Shown here in pieces: positions 51,519 to 61,968 of a DNA stretch of 64,000 bases. Within the stretch, counting starts at the first letter, position 1. Each line of letters opens with the position of its first letter. The DNA is taken from contig JAWKLJ010000001.1 in NCBI GenBank assembly GCA_041392805.1, forward strand, positions 2,542,001 to 2,606,000. Direction: 5' to 3'. The DNA is from Saprospiraceae bacterium (GTDB lineage: Bacteria; Bacteroidota; Bacteroidia; Chitinophagales; Saprospiraceae). The notes under the pieces were generated by a model. It made no database searches. It had not been told where the DNA came from and saw only the letters and a program-made list of their open reading frames with translations. The translations under genes and the position numbers were made by a program.

Positions 51519-54410
51519 ATGAAGAAGCTACTTTTACTAGCCTTCCTATTAGGATCTTTTTTTCCTCTAACCCATAGTCAATCGCTGGAGGCGTATAAAA
51601 AAAGTGCCGAAAACGCCTATTTCAACAAAGATTATCCAACAGCTTATGTCCATGCCAGTCAAGTACTAAAACAAGAACCAGAAAATGTGCTCTTCTTGAA
51701 AATCGGGGCAGAATCTGCAGTAGAGGTCTGCGAGTTTGACCAGGCCGAGCGCTATTTTTCTCTGGTTCAAGCCTATAACCAGGAGGAAGACTACGCTATT
51801 GAAAATTTTTTCATGGCTAAGATTCGGCATCGCCAAGGGCGTTATGATGAGGCCGCCGACTTTTACCGTATGTTTATAGAAGTACCGGGCAATGCCACTG
51901 ATCCGGCTCTTATCGCTTTGGCTAAGATCAAACTCGATGAAGCTGTATATTATATCGATTTTTTCGAGCAGAACCCACCTGAGAATAGCAATAACTTCCA
52001 GATCAGGATGATGGGAGATCTGAGCACACCAGGCCAATCAGACTTTGCTATGCCTTGGTACAATGAAAATATTATTGTTGGAAAATTAACCCCTCCTGAA
52101 CAATGCGAATGCGAAAAACCATGCTCAGATAAAATGCAACTCTATCAGCGCAGCAGCGCTGGTAACCAGGAAAAGCTCCTGCTTCCCAAAGGATTTAAAG
52201 ATGTCGGCCATATCACTTATGCCAACCAAGGGCAACGTGCCTATTTCACCGCATGTACTTGCAAAGCAGACGAATATACTTGTGAGATTTATTACGCCGA
52301 TCGACTTCAAGGGGCGGGAAGCGAAGGATGGTCCAAGCCCATCAAAGTACCAGGGATCAATCACCCAGGATATACGAGTACCCAACCTTATTACCACCCC
52401 ATTGAAGGAACCATAGGCCGCTTGTACTATGCTTCCAATTACCATGCTGATGCTACGGGCCGTAGGGACCTGGATATTTACTATACTGATATCGAAGGCA
52501 ATAGCTTCCAGCCTTCAATAAACATAGTTGATATTAATACGACTGGTGACGAGGTTACCCCATTTTACCATGCCAAAACCTATGCTCTTTACTTTAGTTC
52601 CAATGGCCGCCGCACCTTAGGCGGATATGACTTCGATGTTTTCAAATACGTCCCTGACGGCACCCAGCCATCCGATTGCCCAGGCCAGGCAGTAGAAGAA
52701 ACAGAAAGTCTGGTCAATCTTGGGGCAGCTATCAATAGCCAATATGACGACCTTTACTTCAGCATGGATCAGGAAGGAACCCGTATGATCTTTTCCTCCA
52801 ATCGGGTAGCTCATAATAGAGCGATGGGAGAGACAGCAGACAATATGGAGACCGTAGGAGAGAGAGAGATGGAAATGGAAGAAGTAAATTCAAATGCACT
52901 CGCGCATTGTTGCCCAGACATTTTTGAAGCTCGTCCAGAAGAGCCCAAGGTAGATATATTGCTAACCGTAAATTGTAAGGTCTGTAATGATATTAACCCA
53001 GAAACAGCGCTGAATCTTGATAAGTTGAAACTGGAAGGGAAAGACCAGCAGGGAAACCCGCTTACTTTTGAGAAAGAAATGGGTGTTGGGGGAATTATAA
53101 AATTTAGGGCCTCTGAAATCCCCTTAAACCAATCATTTATGGTTTCTGCTGCTATGGATGACTTTCATGGTGACACAACTGTAATTTCCACTGGATCTTG
53201 CCCAGGAGAGATTATCGAACGTACCCTTTTGCTAGAACCTCAAATAAAACTGGTACTGGAATTTCAGGGATTGCAAAGTAGAGTGTTTGCTAATGAAATT
53301 GGTGAAATTGTTCTAAAAGGCTGGATTCCTGACTCTTCCATCACTTTGACAAATATTGGCCAGACATACATTTTCCCTAAAAAAGAATGCTCCGCAGGTC
53401 AGTATATTTTCAATATTATTCAGGTACCTGACTCGTTTCAACTTATTGGGGAAGAAAATCAGAAAATGTTTGAGATCAAACCTACCTGCGAACCCCAAAC
53501 GATCAGGTACTCATTTGATTTGCAAAAAATCACCTTTAACCCAGTCCCCCTCTATTTTGACCACGCTATCCCAGGGCCAAGAAATGCCATAACGGCTCCA
53601 AATGATTATAGTTTTTATTATGAACAGTATAAAGGAAAAGAAAGTACGTTTATTACACAAAGTGCCAGATATGGTTGTGCCTTTAATACGGAATCGCTTA
53701 TTACTGAGTTTTTCAATGATGTTAACTCTAATCTGGATCTCATGAATTCCTATGCAGACCAGGTACGTACATACATCGAACCTGTTGCGGAAGACAATGC
53801 AATGATTGAACAATTAAATAAAAAAATAAAAGCCCTAAGCCAAAATGACCTTCAAAATTATGTGTCCGGTAGGTCTATTCCTGCTTCTTTAGCAAAAAAC
53901 GAAATCCAAAAATTAATAGCCGGACAGCTCAAACCTGATATCAACCTAAATTCGCTATCTGATCAAGAAATCCAGGATATTATTATGAAGGAACAGGTAG
54001 AGGTCACCATTCAGGGCGTTGCCAGCGTTTCTGCCAAAAACAGCAAAACTTATAGCAACAGTGATCTTGCGAAAAGAAGGATCAGCAGTATGGATCAATA
54101 CCTGAAAAAAAGATTCATGGAAAATCATGTCGATGGCTTAGTTAATTCGAGCAGAGGAGAATCTGGGTTCGACAACCTTAATGTGGAAGAACTGGATGCA
54201 ATGAAAAACCTACTCCTTGCTGTTTATACTAACCTCTACAGAACAGTGCCCGATTCGCAAGGCGATGCGATCTCCAATGAAGACGCTCCATCAACTGGGG
54301 AATGCAGGATTTGGGATGTAAGGGCTTCACGAGACCGAAGAATTCAGTTGACCAATATCGTATATCCTAAGAATGAAATCAATCGGGCTGTCGTCATTGA
54401 TATCAAATAG
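51519..54410 (+). CDS. TPR-PD40 envelope protein of the T9SS locus
   Basis: 963 residues from ATG at 51519 (MKKLLLLAFLLG), which gives a clear Sec signal; the earlier start at 51474 is rejected. Residues ~25-140 contain TPRs (AYFNKDYPTAYVHASQVLKQ). Residues ~180-430 hold PD40 beta-propeller repeats (RAYFTACTC, LYYASNYHAD, YALYFSSNG). Later parts contain beta-sandwich segments and a C-terminal helical region with LAKRRISSMDQYLKKRF, which could be a degenerate OmpA-like end. The arrangement resembles PorE-type partners next to PorP/SprF genes. It likely bridges the secretion complex and peptidoglycan or cargo. Confidence 0.82.
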   Translation: MKKLLLLAFLLGSFFPLTHSQSLEAYKKSAENAYFNKDYPTAYVHASQVLKQEPENVLFLKIGAESAVEVCEFDQAERYFSLVQAYNQEEDYAIENFFMAKIRHRQGRYDEAADFYRMFIEVPGNATDPALIALAKIKLDEAVYYIDFFEQNPPENSNNFQIRMMGDLSTPGQSDFAMPWYNENIIVGKLTPPEQCECEKPCSDKMQLYQRSSAGNQEKLLLPKGFKDVGHITYANQGQRAYFTACTCKADEYTCEIYYADRLQGAGSEGWSKPIKVPGINHPGYTSTQPYYHPIEGTIGRLYYASNYHADATGRRDLDIYYTDIEGNSFQPSINIVDINTTGDEVTPFYHAKTYALYFSSNGRRTLGGYDFDVFKYVPDGTQPSDCPGQAVEETESLVNLGAAINSQYDDLYFSMDQEGTRMIFSSNRVAHNRAMGETADNMETVGEREMEMEEVNSNALAHCCPDIFEARPEEPKVDILLTVNCKVCNDINPETALNLDKLKLEGKDQQGNPLTFEKEMGVGGIIKFRASEIPLNQSFMVSAAMDDFHGDTTVISTGSCPGEIIERTLLLEPQIKLVLEFQGLQSRVFANEIGEIVLKGWIPDSSITLTNIGQTYIFPKKECSAGQYIFNIIQVPDSFQLIGEENQKMFEIKPTCEPQTIRYSFDLQKITFNPVPLYFDHAIPGPRNAITAPNDYSFYYEQYKGKESTFITQSARYGCAFNTESLITEFFNDVNSNLDLMNSYADQVRTYIEPVAEDNAMIEQLNKKIKALSQNDLQNYVSGRSIPASLAKNEIQKLIAGQLKPDINLNSLSDQEIQDIIMKEQVEVTIQGVASVSAKNSKTYSNSDLAKRRISSMDQYLKKRFMENHVDGLVNSSRGESGFDNLNVEELDAMKNLLLAVYTNLYRTVPDSQGDAISNEDAPSTGECRIWDVRASRDRRIQLTNIVYPKNEINRAVVIDIK

Positions 54411-54457
54411 TTAATTCTAAATGAACTTATAAACACCTCCCCAATAATTCAAGAAAA

Positions 54458-57400
54458 ATGAGAAAAAAAATACAATATATAATGTGGTTAAAAAGCATAA
54501 GTAGTTTAGTCTTGCTTTTCTCGACTCAGCTACTCATCGGTAATACGGCGACACAACTTGCCGCTGAGGACCAGCTCATGCCATATGGCTGGATAGCGGA
54601 ACAAATTGATTGGACCGATGCCGCCCATATCTGGGACCAAAAGAAGGCCATTCAGCTAGCAGAAAGAGGGCCCAATACCGCTATTTTTGCGACCCCTCTT
54701 TGGGGCCCTTTCGGGAGTGATCGCCAAGCTAGTTTGGTCTTAACAACGGATTGTGATAATGTAATTGATCCAGGGACTATTGGCTTCAATCAGGAATTCT
54801 GCGAACCTAACAGTGACCCTGAGGAAATTGTCAGTATTTCTCCTGCTGGTGGCGGTAGTGGCAATCTCGAATACATCTGGTTAAAAAAAGAGGGAAATGG
54901 CCCATGGGAAACCATTATTGGGTCGACTGGCGCATCCTACGATCCAGGCCCTTTGTCCGTCTCTACCTTCTTTCGCCGCTGTGCAAGGCGAACTGGCTGT
55001 GAAGAGTATATTGAAACGGATATCGTTCATATCTCTTTTAATGTCCCAGCGATCCTTGTGGCAACTAAAAAATGTGGCGAGGCAGCGGGAACATATACCG
55101 TTGATCTGACGATTAGCAATGCCACCGTTGTAATGGCTAATGGGGAGCGAATTTATAGCCCATACCTCTTCACTGCTCCGCTGGGAACGGCCATCGAAGT
55201 TTCAGCCACGGGAAGCTGCGGCACTGTTGCACTAACCATAACGGATGAAGGACTAAATTGCCTGGAGTGCCCTCAACCAGCAATTGCAATTGCCCTCGGT
55301 GGTGACAACCCCGTTTGCAGCGATGACAACGAAACCTATACGCTAAACTTCTCTGTCACCGACGCCAATGCGGTCTTCGTCAATGATGTCTTACAGGCAG
55401 GAACGGGACCAGATTTCACCATCACCCTTCCAGCCGGACAAAATGCTGGTATCGTCGCTACCAATCAATGCGGTGAACAAGTCGTACAAGTGTCTCAGGA
55501 GGTCGAAGCACCCACTTGCCCCATTGAGTGCCCTAGGCCCACGATCATCATCAATACGACGAATAATCCCGCCTGTAACCCAGATAGCCTCAGCTACACC
55601 TTGCAATTCACCGTGACCGACGCCGATGCGGTCTTCGTCAACGATGTTTTGCAGGCAGGAACTGGACCAGATTTCTCCATCACCCTTCCGGCTGGACAAC
55701 GTGCATGTATCGTAGCAACGAAGCAATGTGATGGCCAAAACCTGAGAGCTTCGCGTGAGGTCGAAGCGCCTATCTGCACGCCTTGCCCTAGACCTAGCAT
55801 CACGATTAGCACCAGTGGTAACCCTGCGTGCAATCCTGATAGCTTGACTTATACCCTCCAATTTACCGTCAATAACGCGGAGGAGGTTTTTGTTAATAAT
55901 GAATTACAAGTCGGAACGGGACCAGATTTCACCATTACCTTGCCCGTGGATCAAAATGCCAGCATCCTGGCCACCAAACAATGCGAAGGCCAAACGGTAA
56001 GAGCTTCTCGTCAAGTTGAAGCACCTGATTGCCCAAGCGATTGTACAAAACCTAGTATCCTAGTCAATACACCTGTTTGCAATCCTGATAGCCTGACCTA
56101 TACCCTACAATTCACCATCAGTAATGCGGATGAAGTTTTTGTTAATGACGAATTACAGGCCGGTTCAGGGCCGGATTTCTCTATCACCCTTCCCTTGGGA
56201 TTAGATGCACAAATACTGGCTAGAAAACAGTGCAATAGCTTAACCAAAGAGGCAGCAAAACTTGTCAAAGCACCGACTTGTATTCCCTGCCCAAAACCTA
56301 ATATTACAATCAATACCATTAATAACCCTGCTTGTAATCCTGATAGCTTGACTTATACCCTTCATTTCAGCGTTAGTGATGCGGATGAGGTATTTGTCAA
56401 TGATGTGCTCCAGGCAGGAACTGGACCAGATTTTACCATCACGCTACCTACGACAGAAAATGCTCGGATCTTGGCTAGAAACCAATGTGATGGCCAAACG
56501 GAACAAGCATCTCGTCAAGTCGAAGCACCTAATTGCGAGACAGGATGCACCAAACCTACTATTGTCATCAATACAACTGGTAATCCTTCCTGTAACCCCG
56601 ATGGCCAGACTTATACCTTGCAATTCACAGTCAATGGTGCTGATTCGGTATATCTCAATGAGTTATTGCTAGAAGGAACAGGGCCAGATTTCACCGTTAT
56701 GCTTCCAGTAGGGATTCGGGCTTGTATTGTAGCAACCAAGCAATGTGGTAACCGAACGGAAAGGGCCGCACGAGAAGTCGATTCGCCGAACTGTACAGGT
56801 GAATGCCCAACTCCTACGGTGTCCATCGCGCCTGACGGAGACCCTAGATGTAGTGAGGATAACTTGTCCTATTCCTTTGATATCATCGTCAACGGCGCGG
56901 ACTCTGTATTTGTCAACGGTGACTTGCAGGCAGGAACTGGACCTAATTTCACCATTACATTACCTGCTGGCCAGGATGCTACCATCGTGGCCAGAAAACG
57001 CTGTGATGACCAACTCGCTGAGGCAACACTCACCGTTACAGCGCCTCAATGTCCGCCTTGTCCGACTCCCGAGGTGTCCATCGCGCCTGACGGAGATCCT
57101 AGATGCAGCGAGGATAACTTGTCCTACTCCTTTGATATCATCGTCAACGGCGCGGACTCCGTATTTGTCAATGGTAACCTTCAAGCAGGCACAGGACCTA
57201 ACTTTACTATCACACTGCCCGCTGGACAGGATGCTACCATCGTAGCCAGAAAACGCTGTGATGACCAACTCGCTGAGGCAACTCTTGAGGTCAAAGCGCC
57301 TCAATGCCCACCTTGCCCAGCTCCCGAGGTGTCCATCGCACCTGACGGCGACCCTAGATGTAGTGAGGATAACTTGTCCTATTCATTCGATATCATCGTC

Positions 57401-60400
57401 AACGGCGCAGACTCTGTATTTGTCAACGGTGACTTGCAGGCAGGAACTGGACCTAATTTCACCATTACATTACCCGCTGGACAGGATGCTACCATCGTAG
57501 CCAGAAAACGCTGTGATGACCAGCTTGCTGAGGCAACTCTTGAGGTCAAAGCGCCTCAATGTCCGCCTTGCCCTGCTCCCGAGGTGTCCATCGCACCTGA
57601 CGGAGATCCTAGATGCAGCGAGGATAACTTGTCCTACTCCTTTGATATCATCGTCAACGGCGCGGACTCTGTATTTGTCAACGGTGACTTGCAGGCAGGA
57701 ACTGGACCTAATTTCACCATTACATTACCTGCTGGACAGGATGCTACCATCGTAGCCAGAAAACGCTGTGATGACCAGCTTGCTGAGGCAACTCTTGAGG
57801 TCAAAGCGCCTCAATGTCCGCCTTGCCCTGCTCCCGAGGTGTCCATCGCACCTGACGGCGACCCTAGATGTAGTGAGGATAACCTTTCCTATTCATTCGA
57901 TATCATCGTCAACGGCGCGGACTCTGTATTTGTCAATGGTGACTTGCAGGCAGGAACTGGACCTAATTTCACCATTACATTACCCGCTGGGCAGGATGCT
58001 ACTATCGTGGCCAGAAAACGCTGTGATGACCAGCTTGCTGAGGCAACTCTTGAGGTCAAAGCGCCTCAATGCCCACCTTGCCCTGCTCCCGAGGTGTCCA
58101 TCGCACCTGACGGAGACCCTAGATGTAGTGAGGATAACTTGTCCTACTCCTTTGATATCATCGTCAACGGCGCGGACTCCGTATTTGTCAATGGTAACCT
58201 TCAAGCAGGCACAGGACCTAACTTTACTATCACACTGCCCGCTGGACAGGATGCTACCATCGTAGCCAGAAAACGCTGTGATGACCAGCTTGCTGAGGCA
58301 ACTCTTGAGGTCAAAGCGCCTCAATGTCCGCCGTGTCCGACTCCCGAGGTGTCCATCGCACCTGACGGAGACCCTAGATGTAGTGAGGATAACTTGTCCT
58401 ACTCCTTTGATATCATCGTCAACGGCGCGGACTCTGTATTTGTCAATGGTGACTTGCAGGCAGGAACTGGACCTAATTTCACCATTACATTACCTGCTGG
58501 ACAGGATGCTACCATCGTAGCCAGAAAACGCTGTGATGACCAGCTTGCTGAGGCAACTCTTGAGGTCAAAGCGCCTCAATGTCCGCCTTGCCCTGCTCCC
58601 GAGGTGTCCATCGCACCTGACGGAGATCCTAGATGTAGTGAGGATAACTTGTCCTACTCCTTTGATATCATCGTCAACGGCGCGGACTCTGTATTTGTCA
58701 ATGGTGACTTGCAGGCAGGAACTGGACCTAATTTCACCATTACATTACCCGCTGGACAGGATGCTACCATCGTAGCTAGAAAACGCTGTGATGACCAGCT
58801 TGCTGAGACAACTCTTGAGGTCAAAGCGCCTCAATGTCCGCCTTGCCCTGCTCCCGAGGTATCCATCGCACCTGACGGAGATCCTAGATGCAGCGAGGAT
58901 AACTTGTCCTACTCCTTTGATATCATCGTCAACGGCGCGGACTCCGTATTTGTCAACGGTGACTTGCAGGCAGGAACTGGACCTAATTTCACCATTACAT
59001 TACCTGCTGGACAGGATGCTACCATCGTAGCCAGAAAACGCTGTGATGACCAGCTCGCTGAGGCAATACTCAACGTCACAGCACCTCAATGTCCACCTTG
59101 TCCTATTCCTACGGTAAACGTCACCGTCGATGACAACAATCCGGCTTGTAATGCAGATGGAGAGACTTATACCGTCAACTTCTCCGTTGACAACGAGCCT
59201 GATTCCGTTTTCGTTAATGGTGTCTTGCAGGCTGGAAACGGCCCTGACTTCTCCATCACAATACCATTGACCGAGGTGGCCAACATCAGAGCCGTAAAGA
59301 CCTGTGGCGATCAGGTGGCTGAAGACAACGAAACCGTCAATCCGCCTGACTGCTGCCCTAAACCGGACATCAACGTCACCGTCGATGACAACAATCCGGC
59401 TTGTAATGCAGATGGAGAGACTTATACCGTCAACTTCTCCGTCGACAAGGAGCCTGATTCGGTTTTCGTTAATGGTGTATTGCAGGCTGGAAACGGGCCT
59501 GACTTCTCCATCACACTGCCATTGACCGAGGTGGCGAACATCAGAGCCGTAAAGATCTGTGGCGATCAGGTGGCTGAAGACAACGAAACCGTCAATCCAC
59601 CTGACTGCTGCCCTAAACCGGACATCAACGTCACCGTCGATGACAACAATCCGGATTGTAATGCAGATCGAGAGACATATACCGTCAACTTCTCCGTTGA
59701 CAACGAGCCTGACTCGGTTTTCGTTAATGGTGTCTTGCAGGCTGGAAACGGTCCTGACTTCTCCATCACACTACCATTAACCGAGGTGGCGAACATCAGA
59801 GCCGTAAAAATCTGTGGAGATCAGGTAGCAGAGGACAATGAAACTGTCAATCCACCTGACTGCCCTTGTATAACCGTCGACCTCAAAGACGCTAATATTT
59901 GTGAAGGACAAACCGCAACCCTTAGTCCTACCCTAGTGATTGGAGGAACCCCACCTTATACCTTTGCCTGGTTTGATAATCCAGGCCTGCAGGGTGCCCC
60001 GATTGGTACGGATTCCGTGCTCCATAATGTCACAGCAGGAACCTACTATCTACTGGTTGATGATCAGGCGGAAATATGCCCAGCAGTGAAAGATTCAGCT
60101 ACTGTGACCCTCATCCAACTCCCAGTCATTACGGAGGTGGACACTGTTTGCGGGCCGGAAAGTGGTTTCTACACCATTACCTTCTCGGCAACCAATGCTG
60201 ATATAGTGACGGCTAATGGAAACCCTCTAACACCAGATGCTGCTGGCCGATACACTTATACTTCCAGACTAACTTTGGTGAAGCTCATCGCCAAAAATGA
60301 ATGCGGAGAAGACAATGCAGAAGTTACCCCTGGTTCTCTGGATTGCTGCGACCTCTTTGTAACGCTGGAGGGTGTCTCGATCTGCGAAGGCGATACCGCC

Positions 60401-61876
60401 AGACTAGCTCCTGTGGTAGAAGATGGAGACCCCGCGTATATGTTTGAATGGTTTGACAATGCAACCTACGATGGTAATCCGATTAGCACTGATTCGGTAT
60501 ATCAAACTACCGTAGCAGGAACTTATTACCTCCGGGTGAAAGACCAGGATCCTAAGTGTGATCCGGTGCTGGATTCTGCGGTTGTCACCATTAGGCCACT
60601 CCCAAGTCTTGAAGTTAATACAACCTGTGCCCCTGAAGCTGGTGTATATGAAGCTTGTGCTACTGTTCTCAATGCTACATCGGTTTCTGCCAGTATTAAC
60701 GGTGGGGAACTCATTCTCCTTACCGATGCACCTTATTGTGTGAGCGCGGCTTTCGCCGATACCATTACCTTCTTTGTATCTAATGAGTGCGGCGCAGATA
60801 CTATGATGGTCACTTCGGAAGGATTGGATTGTTGTAACCTACTCGTTACTTTAGAAGACACTTCCTTCTGTGAAGGGGACACTCTCAAGTTAGCGCCTAC
60901 GGTAGCAGGTGGCGTACCAGCCTACAGCTTTGCCTGGTACGCTAATGACGATTACGCTGGTGATCCGATCGGAACTGATTCGGTACTTATCGCCCCGGGG
61001 CCAGGGACCTACTACCTTGAAGTAGATGATCAGGATATCCTCTGCCCTCCCTTCAGGACATCCGCTACGATCACGATCACTCCAGAACCGGGTATTATCC
61101 TTCTCAACAAGAGTTGCGGGTCGGAAAATGGATTTTACACGATCGTTTTCACAGCCAGTGACGCTACGACAGTAACGGCAAATGATAATGTCCTCACGGC
61201 GCAGGATGGGCAATATTCCTATTCGGCACCTACAGGCACCCTTATCGTTATTGTTGCCTCAAATGAGTGTGGCGCAGACACCGTGGAAGTCAATTCTGAT
61301 GACCTGGATTGTTGTGTACTGGAAGTGACAATCACTTCTTCTGCCCCGGATATTTGCCCAGGTGACATCGTGACCTTAACCGCCAATGCCAGTGGAGGAG
61401 AAGAACCTTATACTTATATCTGGACCCGTCCCGGCCAACAGGATACCGTTGCACAAAGTATCACGGTTACCGATGCAGGTACTTACAGTGTTTTCGTCAG
61501 CAGTGGAAGTTGTACACCGGCAGAAGCCTCCATTACGGTAAATGAAGGGCAAAGCTGCCTCCCCTGCCCTGCTGTGATCCGAGAGCAAATCTTCTTCCCT
61601 ACGGCTTTCTCACCCAATGGTGATGGTATCAATGAGCAACTCCGCTTGGTTTTTGATCCGAATTTCGATCCAAGCATTATCTTGGAATTGAGGATCGAGA
61701 TCTACAACCGTTGGGGTGAGCGCCTCAAAACCATTAAAACGGTTAAAGATACCTGGGATGGGACTTTCCGTGGTAAGAAACTTCCACCGGATGTATATGC
61801 CTACTACTTCTTTGTGAAGTGTCGCTTTAGCGAGGAGACCTTCCAGGAGAAAGGGAATGTTACGATTTTGAAATAA
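54458..61876 (+). CDS. Giant secreted repeat protein (2472 aa) with T9SS type B sorting domain
   Basis: Signal segment at residues ~10-35 (WLKSISSLVLLFSTQLLIG). An Ig-like segment is followed by 18 modules of about 85 residues with the shared core VFVN.(D/E/G)LQAGTGP(D/N)F(S/T)ITLP and paired cysteines: six diverged (about 271-783), nine nearly identical (784-1548) and three of another subtype, VDDNNPACNADGETYTV (1549-1803). Three Ig/PKD-like pairs follow (about 1805-2270) with ICEGQTATLSP and DDQAEICP type motifs, then one more Ig-like domain. The last ~95 residues (FFPTAFSPNGDGINE to the end) are the gliding-motility-type (type B) C-terminal sorting domain. It is very probably a surface adhesin exported with the PorP/SprF protein upstream. 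The repeated cysteines suggest disulfide-stabilised modules. Confidence 0.92.
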   Translation: MRKKIQYIMWLKSISSLVLLFSTQLLIGNTATQLAAEDQLMPYGWIAEQIDWTDAAHIWDQKKAIQLAERGPNTAIFATPLWGPFGSDRQASLVLTTDCDNVIDPGTIGFNQEFCEPNSDPEEIVSISPAGGGSGNLEYIWLKKEGNGPWETIIGSTGASYDPGPLSVSTFFRRCARRTGCEEYIETDIVHISFNVPAILVATKKCGEAAGTYTVDLTISNATVVMANGERIYSPYLFTAPLGTAIEVSATGSCGTVALTITDEGLNCLECPQPAIAIALGGDNPVCSDDNETYTLNFSVTDANAVFVNDVLQAGTGPDFTITLPAGQNAGIVATNQCGEQVVQVSQEVEAPTCPIECPRPTIIINTTNNPACNPDSLSYTLQFTVTDADAVFVNDVLQAGTGPDFSITLPAGQRACIVATKQCDGQNLRASREVEAPICTPCPRPSITISTSGNPACNPDSLTYTLQFTVNNAEEVFVNNELQVGTGPDFTITLPVDQNASILATKQCEGQTVRASRQVEAPDCPSDCTKPSILVNTPVCNPDSLTYTLQFTISNADEVFVNDELQAGSGPDFSITLPLGLDAQILARKQCNSLTKEAAKLVKAPTCIPCPKPNITINTINNPACNPDSLTYTLHFSVSDADEVFVNDVLQAGTGPDFTITLPTTENARILARNQCDGQTEQASRQVEAPNCETGCTKPTIVINTTGNPSCNPDGQTYTLQFTVNGADSVYLNELLLEGTGPDFTVMLPVGIRACIVATKQCGNRTERAAREVDSPNCTGECPTPTVSIAPDGDPRCSEDNLSYSFDIIVNGADSVFVNGDLQAGTGPNFTITLPAGQDATIVARKRCDDQLAEATLTVTAPQCPPCPTPEVSIAPDGDPRCSEDNLSYSFDIIVNGADSVFVNGNLQAGTGPNFTITLPAGQDATIVARKRCDDQLAEATLEVKAPQCPPCPAPEVSIAPDGDPRCSEDNLSYSFDIIVNGADSVFVNGDLQAGTGPNFTITLPAGQDATIVARKRCDDQLAEATLEVKAPQCPPCPAPEVSIAPDGDPRCSEDNLSYSFDIIVNGADSVFVNGDLQAGTGPNFTITLPAGQDATIVARKRCDDQLAEATLEVKAPQCPPCPAPEVSIAPDGDPRCSEDNLSYSFDIIVNGADSVFVNGDLQAGTGPNFTITLPAGQDATIVARKRCDDQLAEATLEVKAPQCPPCPAPEVSIAPDGDPRCSEDNLSYSFDIIVNGADSVFVNGNLQAGTGPNFTITLPAGQDATIVARKRCDDQLAEATLEVKAPQCPPCPTPEVSIAPDGDPRCSEDNLSYSFDIIVNGADSVFVNGDLQAGTGPNFTITLPAGQDATIVARKRCDDQLAEATLEVKAPQCPPCPAPEVSIAPDGDPRCSEDNLSYSFDIIVNGADSVFVNGDLQAGTGPNFTITLPAGQDATIVARKRCDDQLAETTLEVKAPQCPPCPAPEVSIAPDGDPRCSEDNLSYSFDIIVNGADSVFVNGDLQAGTGPNFTITLPAGQDATIVARKRCDDQLAEAILNVTAPQCPPCPIPTVNVTVDDNNPACNADGETYTVNFSVDNEPDSVFVNGVLQAGNGPDFSITIPLTEVANIRAVKTCGDQVAEDNETVNPPDCCPKPDINVTVDDNNPACNADGETYTVNFSVDKEPDSVFVNGVLQAGNGPDFSITLPLTEVANIRAVKICGDQVAEDNETVNPPDCCPKPDINVTVDDNNPDCNADRETYTVNFSVDNEPDSVFVNGVLQAGNGPDFSITLPLTEVANIRAVKICGDQVAEDNETVNPPDCPCITVDLKDANICEGQTATLSPTLVIGGTPPYTFAWFDNPGLQGAPIGTDSVLHNVTAGTYYLLVDDQAEICPAVKDSATVTLIQLPVITEVDTVCGPESGFYTITFSATNADIVTANGNPLTPDAAGRYTYTSRLTLVKLIAKNECGEDNAEVTPGSLDCCDLFVTLEGVSICEGDTARLAPVVEDGDPAYMFEWFDNATYDGNPISTDSVYQTTVAGTYYLRVKDQDPKCDPVLDSAVVTIRPLPSLEVNTTCAPEAGVYEACATVLNATSVSASINGGELILLTDAPYCVSAAFADTITFFVSNECGADTMMVTSEGLDCCNLLVTLEDTSFCEGDTLKLAPTVAGGVPAYSFAWYANDDYAGDPIGTDSVLIAPGPGTYYLEVDDQDILCPPFRTSATITITPEPGIILLNKSCGSENGFYTIVFTASDATTVTANDNVLTAQDGQYSYSAPTGTLIVIVASNECGADTVEVNSDDLDCCVLEVTITSSAPDICPGDIVTLTANASGGEEPYTYIWTRPGQQDTVAQSITVTDAGTYSVFVSSGSCTPAEASITVNEGQSCLPCPAVIREQIFFPTAFSPNGDGINEQLRLVFDPNFDPSIILELRIEIYNRWGERLKTIKTVKDTWDGTFRGKKLPPDVYAYYFFVKCRFSEETFQEKGNVTILK
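56808..59102 (+). repeat. Nine near-identical 255-bp tandem repeats
   Basis: The word GTGTCCATCGC(G/A)CCTGACGG starts at 56820 and every 255 bases to 58860 (the last reads GTATCC). Nine units of 85 codons are 95%+ alike by eye, far more than the flanking modules. Units 2 and 6 share a distinct block (AATGGTAACCTTCAAGC, NGN instead of NGD) exactly 1020 bases apart, pointing to a four-unit duplication or gene conversion. The frames on other strands and phases across this block are shadows. Confidence 0.95.
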
Positions 61877-61904
61877 TGCTTTTTCAGTAACCTTTAAAAA
61901 TAGA

Positions 61905-61939
61905 AGTCCCGAATTTTGACGTTGTCAAGATTCGGGACT
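61905..61939. terminator. Bidirectional intrinsic terminator
   Basis: AGTCCCGAATTTTGAC (61905-61920), loop GTT, GTCAAGATTCGGGACT (61924-61939): a 16-bp stem with one G-T pair, followed by TTATTTTTT on the plus strand and by TATTTTT on the minus strand. It separates the giant gene from the convergent gene at the window's right edge. Confidence 0.88.
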
Positions 61940-61968
61940 CTTATTTTTTCTAAGAAGTGATTGTAGGC

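Noticed and set aside
56745..59030. Series of 80- to 166-codon frames in other phases and the opposite strand
   Set aside because: Shadows of the 255-bp in-frame repeats of the giant adhesin, repeating every 255 bases.
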